NCBI GenBank assembly: GCA_040381075.1
Contig: JBEIHX010000011.1
Coordinates: forward strand, 26,560-90,559
Origin: JBEIHX01 sp040381075
Lineage (GTDB): Bacteria > Pseudomonadota > Alphaproteobacteria > Caulobacterales > Aquidulcibacteraceae
Reading direction: 5' to 3'
Length of the DNA: 64,000 bases
The position numbers were made by a program, and so were the translations under genes. Below are positions 55,380 to 64,000 of this stretch, piece after piece (the stretch's first letter is position 1; each line of letters starts with the position of its first letter). Below the pieces are notes generated by a model, which saw only the letters and a program-made list of their open reading frames with translations, had not been told where the DNA came from and made no database searches.

Positions 55380-57104
55380 CTATATATCTGCATATTGCAT
55401 GATTTCACCGGCCTGTCCGGGATGGGTGACTGCGCCAAGGTGCGCCGGGCCGACGCTCTGGGCGAACTTCCAGACGGCGCCTGCGCCATAGGCCGTCTTG
55501 CGCGGCGCCCAGGATCGCCGACGCTGCGCAAGCTCGTCAGCCGCCACCTCGAGATCGATCCGGCCCGCAGCCGCATCGATCTCAATGATGTCGCCGTCAC
55601 GCACCAGCGCAATTGGGCCGCCAACCTGCGCCTCTGGACCGACATGGCCGATGCAAAAGCCGCGCGTCGCCCCGGAAAACCTGCCGTCCGTGATCAACGC
55701 CACCTTGTCGCCCATGCCCTGGCCATAGAGCGCCGCCGTGGTCGACAGCATTTCGCGCATGCCCGGCCCGCCGCGCGGTCCCTCATAGCGAATGATCAGG
55801 ACGTCGCCCTCCTGGTATCGGCCCTGCGTGACGGCTTCAAAGCAGGCCTCCTCCCCGTCAAACACGCGGGCCGGCCCCCGAAACCGGGTGCTCGCGAGGC
55901 CAGCGATCTTCACGATCGCCCCCTCTGGCGCGAGGCTGCCCCAAAGTCCGACGACACCGCCGTCAGGCGACAGCGGATTCGACATCGGGCGGATGACATC
56001 CTGATCGGCGCGCAACGCCACGCCCTCGAGGTTCTGGCGCAAGGTCCTGCCGGTGACCGTCATCACGTCGCCCTCGATCAGGCCCGCATCAAGGAGCACG
56101 CGCAGCAGCGCGGGCATCCCGCCCGCCTCGCCCATGTGCTTGGCCACGTAGCGCCCGCCCGGCTGCAGATCAACAAGCCAGGGGGTGCGCTTGAAAGCAC
56201 GCGCCACGTCTTCCAGCGTAAACTTGACTCCCGCCTCATGCGCCATCGCCGGCAGATGCAGGCCGGCATTGGTCGATCCGCCAGTCGCCGCCACGACCAC
56301 GGCGGCGTTCTCAAATGCTTCGCGCGTGCAGATGTCACGCGGACGAATGTTGCGTTCGATCAGATCAACGACCGCGCGGCCGCTGGCCTGCGCATAGGCG
56401 TCGCGACTCTCATAGGGCGCCGGCAGCGCCGCCGACAGGGGCACCGCAAGGCCAATCGCCTCCGAGACGCAGGCCATGGTGTTTGCCGTATACTGACCGC
56501 CACAGGCGCCGTCGCCCGGGCAGACATGCTTTTCGAGATCGCACAGATCCTCAAGCGACATCTTTCCGGCCGCGTGGGACCCCACTCCCTCGAAGATATC
56601 GCGGACATTGACCTCCTGCCCGCGCCACAGGCCCGGCAGAATGGATCCGCCATACAGAAAGACGCTCGGCACATTCAGCCGAAGCATCGCCATCATCATG
56701 CCCGGCAGGCTTTTGTCGCAGCCAGCCACCCCGACAAGCGCGTCATACGAATGACCGCGCATGGTCAGCTCCACGGAGTCGGCGATCACCTCCCGCGACA
56801 CCAGGGAGGAGCGCATGCCCTCATGCCCCATCGCGATCCCGTCCGTGACGGTGATGGTGCAGAACTCCCGCGGGGTCGCGCCAGCCTCCTTTACCCCCTG
56901 CGACACAGCATGCGCCTGACGCATCAGGGTCGTGTTGCATGGCGCCGCCTCATTCCAGCATGACGCCACGCCCACAAAGGGCCGCTCGATTTCGCGCGTG
57001 CCAAGACCCATTGCATAATAGTAGGAACGATGAGGCGCGCGCTGCGGGCCTTCAGTCACGTGGCGGGATGGAAGTTTTGATTTGTCCCAACGGCGATCTG
57101 CCAT
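55380..57104 (-). CDS. ilvD: Dihydroxy-acid dehydratase
   Basis: A 574-residue IlvD/Edd-family enzyme, third step of valine/isoleucine/leucine synthesis. The cluster cysteines are in GVASCWNEAAPCN, GVAGCDKSLPG and HVCPGDGACGGQYTANTM, the last typical of the [2Fe-2S] IlvD form. TDGRFSGATRGFCIGHVGPEA near the C-terminus binds Mg and substrate. CTTAGGAGC precedes ATG 57104. It follows valS by 133 bp; both concern valine. Confidence 0.96.
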   Translation of the reverse strand: MADRRWDKSKLPSRHVTEGPQRAPHRSYYYAMGLGTREIERPFVGVASCWNEAAPCNTTLMRQAHAVSQGVKEAGATPREFCTITVTDGIAMGHEGMRSSLVSREVIADSVELTMRGHSYDALVGVAGCDKSLPGMMMAMLRLNVPSVFLYGGSILPGLWRGQEVNVRDIFEGVGSHAAGKMSLEDLCDLEKHVCPGDGACGGQYTANTMACVSEAIGLAVPLSAALPAPYESRDAYAQASGRAVVDLIERNIRPRDICTREAFENAAVVVAATGGSTNAGLHLPAMAHEAGVKFTLEDVARAFKRTPWLVDLQPGGRYVAKHMGEAGGMPALLRVLLDAGLIEGDVMTVTGRTLRQNLEGVALRADQDVIRPMSNPLSPDGGVVGLWGSLAPEGAIVKIAGLASTRFRGPARVFDGEEACFEAVTQGRYQEGDVLIIRYEGPRGGPGMREMLSTTAALYGQGMGDKVALITDGRFSGATRGFCIGHVGPEAQVGGPIALVRDGDIIEIDAAAGRIDLEVAADELAQRRRSWAPRKTAYGAGAVWKFAQSVGPAHLGAVTHPGQAGEIMQYADI

Positions 57105-57237
57105 GCTGAAGCTCCTAAGGGTCTCAGCAGCCTAGACCGTTTCTTGCATCGATGGAATCGCGACCCCGCAGCGCAGGTCGCCCAAGGCGACGGCCCGCGC
57201 GTCCGCCGTCCATGGCCACGAGGCGGGTACGCTTGGT

Positions 57238-59904
57238 TTAGCCGCTGATTGTGTCAAGACGTGCGAGCGCAGCGCCCACCTTGGCGCGCGTCGCCTGTGT
57301 GTCAGCGAGGCGCTCGTGCTGCTCGGCGACAACTTCCTCAGGCGCCCGCTTCAGGAATTCAGGATTGGCGAGTTTGGCCTCGATCTTGCCGATGTCGGCG
57401 GCAAGACGCTTGTACTCCTTTTCCAGGCGGGTGCGCTCACTCGCGATGTCAATCACATCGGCGATCGGCAGCGCAATGCTCGCCGCCTCGAAGGCGATCA
57501 CCACCGCCCCAGGCGGAGCTTCGGAGGCGGTCGTCGAGTATTCAAGACGGGCGAGACGGTCGATCTCGGCCTGGTAGCGCTCCAGACGCAGTCCGCTCTC
57601 GGGATCGGCCCCGACCAGAAGAAGCGGAATCTTCGCCCCTGCGGGCACGTTCATTTCCGCACGCGTCGAGCGAACCTCTGAAATCAACCGAATGACCCAA
57701 TCGATTTCGGACGCCGCATCCGGATGGAGCAGACTGTCCGGGTAGACCGGCCAGGGCTCGTTGATCAGAAGTCTCTTGCGCGCCGGCCCAAACTCCGAGA
57801 GCCGCCCCCACAACTCCTCCGTCACGAACGGCATGAAAGGGTGGAGAACCTTCAGGATCTGATCCAGCGTCCAGGCCGCCGTGCGCCGGGTCTCAGCCTT
57901 GGCCGCTTCGTCATCACCATTGAGGATCGGTTTGATCAGTTCAAGGTACCAGTCGCAATAGACGCCCCACGTGAAATCGTAGATCGCCCCCGCTGCTTCA
58001 TTGAATCGCAGCGCCTCAAGCCCGGCGCTCACAGCGCGCGCCGCGGTCACCGCCTCGCTTACGATCCAGCGGTTGACCGTTTCCTTAACGTCCGCCGGAT
58101 CAAAGGCGTCCCACAGCGTGCACTCATTCATCTGCGTGAAACGCGCCGCGTTCCACAGCTTGGTTCCAAAATTGCGGTATCCCTCCACACGCTGACGCGC
58201 GAGTTTTATATCCCGGCCCTGCGCCGCCATCGAGGCGAGCGTGAAACGCAGAGCGTCGGCGCCATAGGCGTCAATCAGTTCCAGGGGATCAATTACATTG
58301 CCCTTCGACTTTGACATCTTCTGCCCACGCTCGTCGCGCACCAGAGCGTGGATGTAGACCGTCGAAAATGGGACCTTGTCGGTGAACTGAAGCCCCAGCA
58401 TCATCATGCGGGCGACCCAGAAGAAGATGATGTCAAATCCTGTCACCAGAACGGATGTGGGATAGAACCGGTGATACTCAGGCGTCTCCTGCGGCCAGCC
58501 GAGCGTCGAGAACGGCCAGAGGCCGGACGAGAACCAGGTGTCGAGAACGTCCTCGTCCTGAACAAGCGCGACGTCCGCGCCAAACTTCGCGCGCGCGCCT
58601 GCCTGCGCCTCAGCGAGCGAATGGGCGACGAAAACGGATCCGTCCGGCGCATACCAGGCAGGAATGCGATGACCCCACCACAGCTGGCGCGACACGCACC
58701 AAGGCTCGATGTTGCGCAGCCACTCGAAATACGTCTTTTCCCAGTTCTTCGGCACAAAGATGGTGTCGCCAGTCTCGACAGCTGCAATGGCGCGCGCGGC
58801 AAGGGTCTGTGCGTCGACATACCATTGGTCAGTCAGCCAGGGCTCAATGACGACGCCAGACCTGTCGCCATGAGGCTGCGTCATGGTTTGCCTGTCCTCG
58901 CCGCGCAACAGGCCCTGCGCCTCAAGCTCAGCCAGGATCCTCGTGCGCGCGGCATAGCGGTCAAGGCCCCGATACGCCGCGGGCGCATGCTCGTTGAGAC
59001 GCGCGCGGCTGTCGAAGATGTTGAGCAGGCCAAGGCCGTGGCGCCTGCCCACCTTGAAATCGTTAAAGTCATGGGCCGGCGTAATCTTGACGCATCCGGT
59101 GCCCTTGTCCGGGTCGAAGTACTCGTCGGCGATGATTGGGATTTCACGCCCGACCAGCGGCAGGCGCACCATACGCCCGACAAGATGGGCATAGCGCTCA
59201 TCCTTCGGATGAACGCCCACCGCAAGGTCGCCCAGCATGGTCTCCGGACGCGTCGTGGCGACGATCACCTCGCCGGAGCCGTCAGCCAGCGGATAGGCGA
59301 TCCGCCACATCGAGCCCTGCACCTCGATGTTCTCCACCTCAAGATCGGATATGGCCGTCTCAAAGTGCGGATCCCAATTGACGAGCCGCTTGTCGCGATA
59401 GAGCAGACCCGCGTTGTACAATCCCACGAACACAGTGCGCACGGCGGCCGAAAGGCCCTCGTCCATTGTGAAGCGCTCGCGCGACCAGTCGCAGGACGCG
59501 CCCAGACGACGCAACTGGTTGCTGATCTGGCCGCCAGACTGCTCCTTCCAGGCCCAGACCCGCTTGAGGAACTCCTCGCGCCCGAGGTCGCGCCGGGAGA
59601 GGTTCATGCCGCCCTGGGCGAGCTGGCGCTCAACCACCATCTGCGTGGCGATGCCCGCATGGTCTGTGCCGACCTGCCAGAGCACGGCCTTGCCGCGCAT
59701 GCGCTCAAACCGCACCAGCACATCCTGGAGCGTATTGTTGAGCGCATGGCCCATGTGCAGGGTGCCTGTCACATTGGGGGGCGGGATCATGATGCAATAG
59801 GGCTCAGCCGCAGGATCGTCCTTGGGACGAAACGCTCCGGATCGCTCCCAGGCTTCGTAGAGGCGGGCTTCGGCTTTGGCGTGGTCGAATGTGGTGTCGA
59901 GCAT
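57238..59904 (-). CDS. valS: Valyl-tRNA synthetase
   Basis: An 888-residue class Ia synthetase. The HIGH motif is NVTGTLHMGHALN near residue 45, and KMSKS is in GQKMSKSKGNVIDPLEL near residue 535. The CP1 editing domain lies between (TTRPETMLGDLAV). The C-terminus ends in a coiled-coil arm (ERTRLEKEYKRLAADIGKIEAKL in part). Length is slightly below the E. coli enzyme. It is 106 bp downstream of popZ. Confidence 0.97.
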   Translation of the reverse strand: MLDTTFDHAKAEARLYEAWERSGAFRPKDDPAAEPYCIMIPPPNVTGTLHMGHALNNTLQDVLVRFERMRGKAVLWQVGTDHAGIATQMVVERQLAQGGMNLSRRDLGREEFLKRVWAWKEQSGGQISNQLRRLGASCDWSRERFTMDEGLSAAVRTVFVGLYNAGLLYRDKRLVNWDPHFETAISDLEVENIEVQGSMWRIAYPLADGSGEVIVATTRPETMLGDLAVGVHPKDERYAHLVGRMVRLPLVGREIPIIADEYFDPDKGTGCVKITPAHDFNDFKVGRRHGLGLLNIFDSRARLNEHAPAAYRGLDRYAARTRILAELEAQGLLRGEDRQTMTQPHGDRSGVVIEPWLTDQWYVDAQTLAARAIAAVETGDTIFVPKNWEKTYFEWLRNIEPWCVSRQLWWGHRIPAWYAPDGSVFVAHSLAEAQAGARAKFGADVALVQDEDVLDTWFSSGLWPFSTLGWPQETPEYHRFYPTSVLVTGFDIIFFWVARMMMLGLQFTDKVPFSTVYIHALVRDERGQKMSKSKGNVIDPLELIDAYGADALRFTLASMAAQGRDIKLARQRVEGYRNFGTKLWNAARFTQMNECTLWDAFDPADVKETVNRWIVSEAVTAARAVSAGLEALRFNEAAGAIYDFTWGVYCDWYLELIKPILNGDDEAAKAETRRTAAWTLDQILKVLHPFMPFVTEELWGRLSEFGPARKRLLINEPWPVYPDSLLHPDAASEIDWVIRLISEVRSTRAEMNVPAGAKIPLLLVGADPESGLRLERYQAEIDRLARLEYSTTASEAPPGAVVIAFEAASIALPIADVIDIASERTRLEKEYKRLAADIGKIEAKLANPEFLKRAPEEVVAEQHERLADTQATRAKVGAALARLDTISG

Positions 59905-60010
59905 GGTCTCGGATCAAACGCGTCGGCGCGCCGGTCTGGCGACAGGCGCGGCAGGGGTATAACAGGCGTTCGCCGGGGATGCGAGGCGGCTAGAAGCGGA
60001 TGGAGGCGGC

Positions 60011-60625
60011 TTAACGCATACGCCGCGCCAGGCGCGCCACCTCCTGCTCAACCTTGTCCTCAACAATGCGCGGCAGATGTTCGTCGAGCCAGGCGCGCAG
60101 CAGCGGCTTCATCATGTCGCGCACCATGCCCTCGAGGGTCTGGTTCGGCGTCTCCGCGATCGCGATGGTCTTGGACAGCCGGGCGAACGCATCCGCCGCC
60201 ATCGCCGCCGCAGGAGCGCCGATCAAGGGCTCTTCCTCCGAAGCCGGCTCAAGGCGCTGCTTCAGGACCGGGGCCGGCGCCGCTGCAGGGGCCGGCGACG
60301 GCGCGGGCTTGAGCGCGGGCTGGGCTGCAGCCGGGATGTGACGGTCAGCAAATTCGATCTCGTCGTCAACATCGAACGCCGAGGGAGCAGGCGCCGCTGG
60401 CGGGAAGTCCGGTTCCCGGGCGCGCAGTGGCGGGTCGGGGTCGATGGGCACGTCGAAGGCGACCTCCGCCTCATATACCGGTTCCGGGTCCGGCTCGATC
60501 GGACGGGTCAACTCCATGACGGGCACAGCGGGTTTAGACCCCTCGTCATCCTCGGAGATGATGCGCCGGATGGAGGCAAGGATTTCCTCCATTGTGGGCT
60601 CTTGAGACATGTCAGCCTTCGCCAT
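60011..60625 (-). CDS. popZ: Polar organizing protein PopZ
   Basis: A 204-residue PopZ (DUF2497). The N-terminal hub helix MEEILASIRRIISEDDE, a Pro/Glu/Ala-rich disordered middle (about residues 30-135) and the C-terminal oligomerisation helices (TLEGMVRDMMKPLLRAWLDEHLPRIVEDKV-like, then EQEVARLARR) follow the Caulobacter order. PopZ forms the polar matrix that anchors ParB-parS and cell-cycle kinases. It sits between tolC and valS, as in relatives. A start at 60607 (MSQEPTMEE) is an alternative. Confidence 0.93.
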   Translation of the reverse strand: MAKADMSQEPTMEEILASIRRIISEDDEGSKPAVPVMELTRPIEPDPEPVYEAEVAFDVPIDPDPPLRAREPDFPPAAPAPSAFDVDDEIEFADRHIPAAAQPALKPAPSPAPAAAPAPVLKQRLEPASEEEPLIGAPAAAMAADAFARLSKTIAIAETPNQTLEGMVRDMMKPLLRAWLDEHLPRIVEDKVEQEVARLARRMR

Positions 60626-60765
60626 GGCGCCCTGCCGCAGTTCGTTACGATTCGCTTCGTTGGTGACACGCTAGCCTCGCACGGCGGGCCGGTCGAGACC
60701 CACAGCCCGGGAATCCGGAACAAATGCGCCGGCGCCACCCAGGCAGCGCTGCGAAGCGCCCTCGT

Positions 60766-62160
60766 TCAGCGTGCGGCCGGCTCGGCCGCAGCCGCCAACG
60801 GCCTGACGTCGGTCGAGAGCGAGAGGGCCGACAGCCCGGCGCCATAGGCGCCCGGGTCGTAGCGCGCGCCGCCCAGGCCCAGCGCATCGGGCGTCAGGCC
60901 GCCCGTTGCAGCAAGCAGGGCGTGCGCCGCCACATAGGAATCCCGGTTGGCGCGCACCAGGGCGAGCCGCGCGTTGAGCAATTCCTGCTCCGCATCCAGC
61001 ACATCCAGCGTTGTGCGCTGCCCCACCTGAAGTTCCGCCTCGACCCCTTCGAGCGCAGCCTGGGCGGCGACCACCTGCTTGGTCGATGCCTCGATCACCG
61101 TCTTGGAAGCAGCGTAGGCATGCCACGCCTGGGTCACCTGCTCCGCCACGGCCCGCTCGGCGTCATCGACCTGATAGCGGGCGCGGTTCTCATCAAGCTT
61201 GGCGCCCCGCACGGCCGAGCGCGCGAACCCCTGTTCATAGAGCGGCACGCTTATGCGCGCGGTCGCCGTCGCGGAATCCTGCCGGTCGCGAAGAACGACA
61301 CCCCCGGCTCCGACGGGCGTCACGTCGTCCCAGGCGTAACTCATTCGGGCGGAAATCGAGGCTTCCGGCAGCAAGGCGCCTGCCGCAGCGCGGACGCCCT
61401 GCCTCGCGGCCGCCTCGGCGTGGCGCGCGGCGAGAGCCTGCGGATTCGCGTCACGCGCGCGCAGAAGCGCCTCACCGAGAGAACCCGGCGTTGCGGGCGC
61501 CGGAGGTTCAGGCGCCAACGTCTCAGGCGCACCGCCCACGACGCGCTCATACCCGGCCCGGCTTGCCTCCAGCTGCGCCCGTGCGGCGGCGTAACTGGCC
61601 TCAGCCCCCGCGAGCCGCGCCTCGGCCTGGCGCACGTCCGTGCGCGTGATCTCGCCCGCATCGAAGCGCGCCTGGGCGGCTTCCAGCTGCCGGCGCAGCA
61701 CCCTGACATTGTTGTCGCGGATCCGGACCGCTTCATCGTCGCGCCGAACGTCCATGTAAGCTGCGACAACCTCCAGCAGAACCCGCTGCTCCACCGCACG
61801 CAATCCCTCGCGCGCCGCCTGCACACCGGCCTGGGCCTGGGCCACGGCGGCATTGATGCGTCCGCCGCGATAGACCGACTGGCTCGCCGACAAGGCGACG
61901 CTCTGGGTTGAGAGGTCGGCGGCGCCGCGCCCCTGGTCAACCGAGGTCCAACTGTTGTCCACCGACAGGCCGAGCGCCGGTCTGCGCTGACTGCGCGCCT
62001 GTTCCACCCGCTCATCGGCGGCGCGAACCCGCTCCCGCTCAGCGTTGAGCTCGGGGTTGTTGCGGTAGGCGAGTTCAAGCGCATCACCGAGGGTGCCTGC
62101 CCCAGCCAGGGGAACAGCCCCAAGGGCGAGGACCGCCGCCGTCACTATCCGCCACTGCAT
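60766..62160 (-). CDS. tolC: TolC family outer-membrane efflux channel
   Basis: A 464-residue outer-membrane factor. A signal peptide (VTAAVLALGAVPLAGAG) is followed by TLGDALELAYRNNPELNAERERVRAADERV, the canonical start of TolC, represented twice (the second repeat begins SLGEALLRARDANPQALAARHA). Long amphipathic helices with heptads make up the tunnel. QRTTLDVLDAEQELLNARLALVRANRD is the conserved C-terminal repeat. ATG 62160 has GAGG 9 nt upstream. It works with RND or ABC exporters not encoded here. Confidence 0.94.
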   Translation of the reverse strand: MQWRIVTAAVLALGAVPLAGAGTLGDALELAYRNNPELNAERERVRAADERVEQARSQRRPALGLSVDNSWTSVDQGRGAADLSTQSVALSASQSVYRGGRINAAVAQAQAGVQAAREGLRAVEQRVLLEVVAAYMDVRRDDEAVRIRDNNVRVLRRQLEAAQARFDAGEITRTDVRQAEARLAGAEASYAAARAQLEASRAGYERVVGGAPETLAPEPPAPATPGSLGEALLRARDANPQALAARHAEAAARQGVRAAAGALLPEASISARMSYAWDDVTPVGAGGVVLRDRQDSATATARISVPLYEQGFARSAVRGAKLDENRARYQVDDAERAVAEQVTQAWHAYAASKTVIEASTKQVVAAQAALEGVEAELQVGQRTTLDVLDAEQELLNARLALVRANRDSYVAAHALLAATGGLTPDALGLGGARYDPGAYGAGLSALSLSTDVRPLAAAAEPAAR

Positions 62161-62311
62161 CTGGAGCCCTCGCAATTGCTGTGCGTCGCTTGTGTACGCC
62201 GGTCTGTTGCTACGTATCTAGCGGGCGGGGCTGTCAGTCCCAAGTGGGTGACGACCGATTTCGACGTCCGGCCTCGCCTGCCACCTGCGGCGCGTGGGCG
62301 CATCATGCACG

Positions 62312-62968
62312 CTAGAAAACAAATGCGCGCGGGGCGGCGAATTCCTCCAGCAGCGGGGGCGCCGCGTCGTAGAGCTCGACGGCGCTGACAGCCTCGCCCG
62401 ACCGGCGCCAGATCTGCGCACGACCCGAGGCGCCGCGACGCATCACGCAGCCGAGCCTGCCGCCGTCTGCAAGCTGGCCGATGATGGCGGCGGGCGTTGT
62501 CTCGATCGCCCCAGCGATCAGGATCACCTCAAATGTCGAGCCAGGCGCTCCTGTCACAAGATCACCCTCGAGGACGCGTACGCTTCCAGGGTCGAGAGCC
62601 GAGCCGGCGGCAGAAAGCGCAGCGCGCGCGCCAGGGGCGTGGGCGGGTGTCTCCAGCAGAGTGACGCGCGCCCCAAGCGCAGCCAGGATCGCCGCCGCAT
62701 AGCCTGATCCGCCGCCGATCACCAAAGCCCGGTCTTCGGCCTCGACGTCGAGCGCAGCGACGAGCTTGGCGAGGTCGCGGGCCCGCCACAGAAAGCGTCC
62801 GGGGCCGCAGCCGATCTCTGTCTCCGCATAGGCGACGCCAGCCTTCTCCGCCGGCGCGAAAGCCTCGCGAGGCACCCGGGCAAAAGCGGCATGGACCGCA
62901 CCATCCGTCACGTCGTGGGGGCGTATCTGGGTGTCAACCATGAGCGCACGTTGCCGGGCGAAATCCAA
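62312..62968 (-). CDS. pcm: Protein-L-isoaspartate O-methyltransferase family
   Basis: A 218-residue class I methyltransferase of the Pcm type. ARQRALMVDTQIRPHDVTD is the alphaproteobacterial N-terminus. RALVIGGGSGYAAAILAALGA is the SAM loop (motif I), and VRVLEGDLVTGAPG and VILIAGAIETTP the later motifs. The start is probably TTG 62968, since GGAGG sits 8 nt upstream and it lies exactly at the family N-terminus; the longer frame to 63310 has no similarity. It methylates damaged isoaspartyl residues, though this subgroup is poorly characterised. It is upstream of tolC (151 bp). Confidence 0.88.
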   Translation of the reverse strand: MDFARQRALMVDTQIRPHDVTDGAVHAAFARVPREAFAPAEKAGVAYAETEIGCGPGRFLWRARDLAKLVAALDVEAEDRALVIGGGSGYAAAILAALGARVTLLETPAHAPGARAALSAAGSALDPGSVRVLEGDLVTGAPGSTFEVILIAGAIETTPAAIIGQLADGGRLGCVMRRGASGRAQIWRRSGEAVSAVELYDAAPPLLEEFAAPRAFVF

Positions 62969-63357
62969 GGGAGCGTCCTCCGTCTCAATGGCGCGCGGCG
63001 CCGCGGCCGCGCGCCGGGCTTCGCCTAACAAAAGCTGGCGTCTGGTGCAAATCCGCCCCAGCGTCATCATCTCCGGCGGGGTTTGCGGGGGACGCATGGG
63101 CAGACCCGTCAGAACGGGTCTGTCGGGCAACCGGGTCAACGCCGACGCGACGGTGGAAAACGCCGTCCGGAAGGCGCCTTTCCCGCTGAGCGCAGCAAGG
63201 GCCCCCCGCGCCTGGACGGCTCGACGCTCCGTGACGACACACCGCAGCCGCACGCTTCCGCAGGGGGCTACCGCCCCCCGCAACAGGGGGCATGAACCGC
63301 GCGCCGTCACCCGCGTTGCGGCCAGAGATTCCAGCTGCTACACGCAGCGGTCTGGGC
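62969..63357. other. Gap between pcm and tRNA-Cys
   Basis: 389 bp without a credible gene. A small hairpin GGGGGC-TACC-GCCCCC at 63263-63278 is the only structure I note. Promoters for pcm (minus) and the tRNA (plus) should lie here. Confidence 0.4.
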
Positions 63358-63431
63358 GGCCACGTGGCGGAGTGGTGACGCAGCGGTCTGCAAAACCGCG
63401 TACCCCGGTTCAATTCCGGGCGTGGCCTCCA
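63358..63431 (+). tRNA. tRNA-Cys (anticodon GCA)
   Basis: The acceptor stem GGCCACG pairs with CGTGGCC, with discriminator T and encoded CCA (63429-63431). The anticodon stem GCGGT/ACCGC closes loop CTGCAAA, anticodon GCA. The T arm is CCCGG-TTCAATT-CCGGG. The D arm is short, as usual for this tRNA. Confidence 0.97.
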
Positions 63432-63740
63432 GATTTGTCGCTCTTGGCTCCCGCAACACGGCTCCCATTGCCCGCTGCCCCACCCCGCTGCCCCACTGCA
63501 AACGCACGACGCGGAAGCTGACCGGCTGCGAGCGACAGGAGCGCCCTGTCCCATGCAGCCCTTGCTCGATCATGCGGCGGACAGCTGCGCAGGCGCGCCC
63601 CGAAACTGGTGAGCAGGCGCCAGAACAGTCTCACGCACGCTGCAGCGCTGACATTATGGTTTCCGAACGACAACCTATGTGTCCCAAGCCTTGACGCCAC
63701 GGCGGGGCGTTTACGGAAAATTTACCCTCTTTCGCCATCG
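63432..63740. other. Gap downstream of tRNA-Cys
   Basis: 309 bp without a credible gene. TTGACG at 63691-63696 is followed by an A/T-rich patch (TTACGGAAAATTTACC) that could form a weak promoter for the structured element at 63741-63813. Confidence 0.4.
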
Positions 63741-63813
63741 TGGTGAGGTCTTCCCTTGAAGACACCCCACCATTACCCAGACCTGCGGGGAGCCCTCACC
63801 GGCTCCCCTTTTT
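63741..63813 (+). ncRNA. Two-hairpin element ending in a strong intrinsic terminator (small RNA or attenuator candidate)
   Basis: Hairpin 1 (about 63741-63773) pairs GTCTTC with GAAGAC, with outer GGTG/CACC pairing. Hairpin 2 (63787-63808) is a perfect 8-bp stem GGGGAGCC-CTCACC-GGCTCCCC followed by TTTTTCTTTT: the best Rho-independent terminator in the window. It lies 182 nt upstream of a coding start and 360 nt after tRNA-Cys. It may end a small RNA or attenuate the downstream gene. The terminator is seen; the RNA is inferred. Confidence 0.5.
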
Positions 63814-63995
63814 CTTTTCGCTGGATCCTGCGACGGCAGTCGCAACCGCGATCCGGAAGCCTGCCGCGCAGCAGTCAGGGTCGTGTCCCCGGACGTGGTG
63901 TAGGATCTGGGGATAAATCGCCCTGAGGGGCGGTCATCGAGAATCGCCGGAAGGTCGGGTCGTTCACACCAACGACTTGTCCCGAGGACTCACCG

Positions 63996-64000
63996 ATGAC
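63996..64000 (+). CDS. Start of a gene running off the right edge
   Basis: ATG at 63996 has GAGGA at 63984-63988, 7 nt upstream, in good spacing. Only one complete codon is in the window, so nothing can be said about the product. Confidence 0.4.

Noticed and set aside
58348..60312. 654-residue open frame antisense to valS
   Set aside because: It mirrors the valS codons, which carry HIGH and KMSKS motifs; it also runs through the promoter region and into antisense popZ.

Overview
The window is a dense, high-GC stretch of an alphaproteobacterial chromosome. PopZ, a PopA-like receiver/GGDEF protein, an alphaproteobacterial-type methionine synthase split over two genes, a DUF6111 protein and the order pcm-tolC-popZ-valS all point to the Caulobacterales/Maricaulales/Hyphomonadaceae neighbourhood. 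This placement is inference from gene content; there is no rRNA. I see no insertion sequence, prophage, integrase or CRISPR array. Most genes sit in compact operons with ATGA or TGATG overlaps.

Layout. 1-2890: the 3' part of a diverged class II ribonucleotide reductase (NrdJ) homologue that has lost its catalytic cysteines but keeps a near-canonical TSCPD domain and a zinc ribbon. 3209-4912: M48 protease with TPR-like C-terminus. 5126-6480: ParA-type ATPase overlapping a small unknown gene. 6562-9339: phenylalanine/tyrosine catabolism (maiA, fahA, divergent phhA). 9329-11318: DsbA/FrnE-like oxidoreductase and a PopA-like c-di-GMP receptor candidate. 11426-12822: SDR and a coupled unknown gene. 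13617-22570: a nine-gene minus-strand acyl-CoA cluster (HpcH lyase, MaoC hydratase, acyl-CoA dehydrogenase, two CaiB/BaiF CoA-transferases, MFS transporter, two flavin oxidoreductases) with a tRNA methyltransferase (TrmO) inserted in it. 22962-26695: DUF2807 protein, glmU, gph-like phosphatase, small conserved protein. 27044: tRNA-Val. 27440-31190: iron(III) ABC transporter behind a Fur-like palindrome. 31191-36799: ArsR/methyltransferase regulator, metF and split metH, behind a promoter whose spacer and -10 lie in a perfect inverted repeat. 37197-39079: mlaA-mlaC. 39303-45705: a tightly coupled operon of PQQ-type sugar dehydrogenase, TonB receptor, cysK, sseA and metC. 46025-51866: cca, DUF6111, NUDIX hydrolase, mfd. 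51905-54392: sdhE and divergent recG. 54406-62968: DUF3137, ilvD, valS, popZ, tolC, pcm. 63358: tRNA-Cys, then a two-hairpin element ending in a strong terminator, then the first codon of a gene running off the right edge.

Functional themes are one-carbon/sulfur amino-acid metabolism (metF, metH, cysK, sseA, metC), amino-acid and acyl-CoA catabolism, envelope maintenance (M48, MlaA/C, TolC), DNA repair (mfd, recG) and cell polarity/cell cycle (PopZ, PopA-like).

The most unexpected items are the NrdJ-derived pseudoenzyme, the PopA-like protein with an intact I-site and a destroyed GGDEF motif, the ParA plus small-protein pair, and at least six intergenic minisatellites with 13-15 bp units and unrelated sequences. 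All ORF starts were judged by eye from ribosome-binding sites, overlaps and family N-termini.
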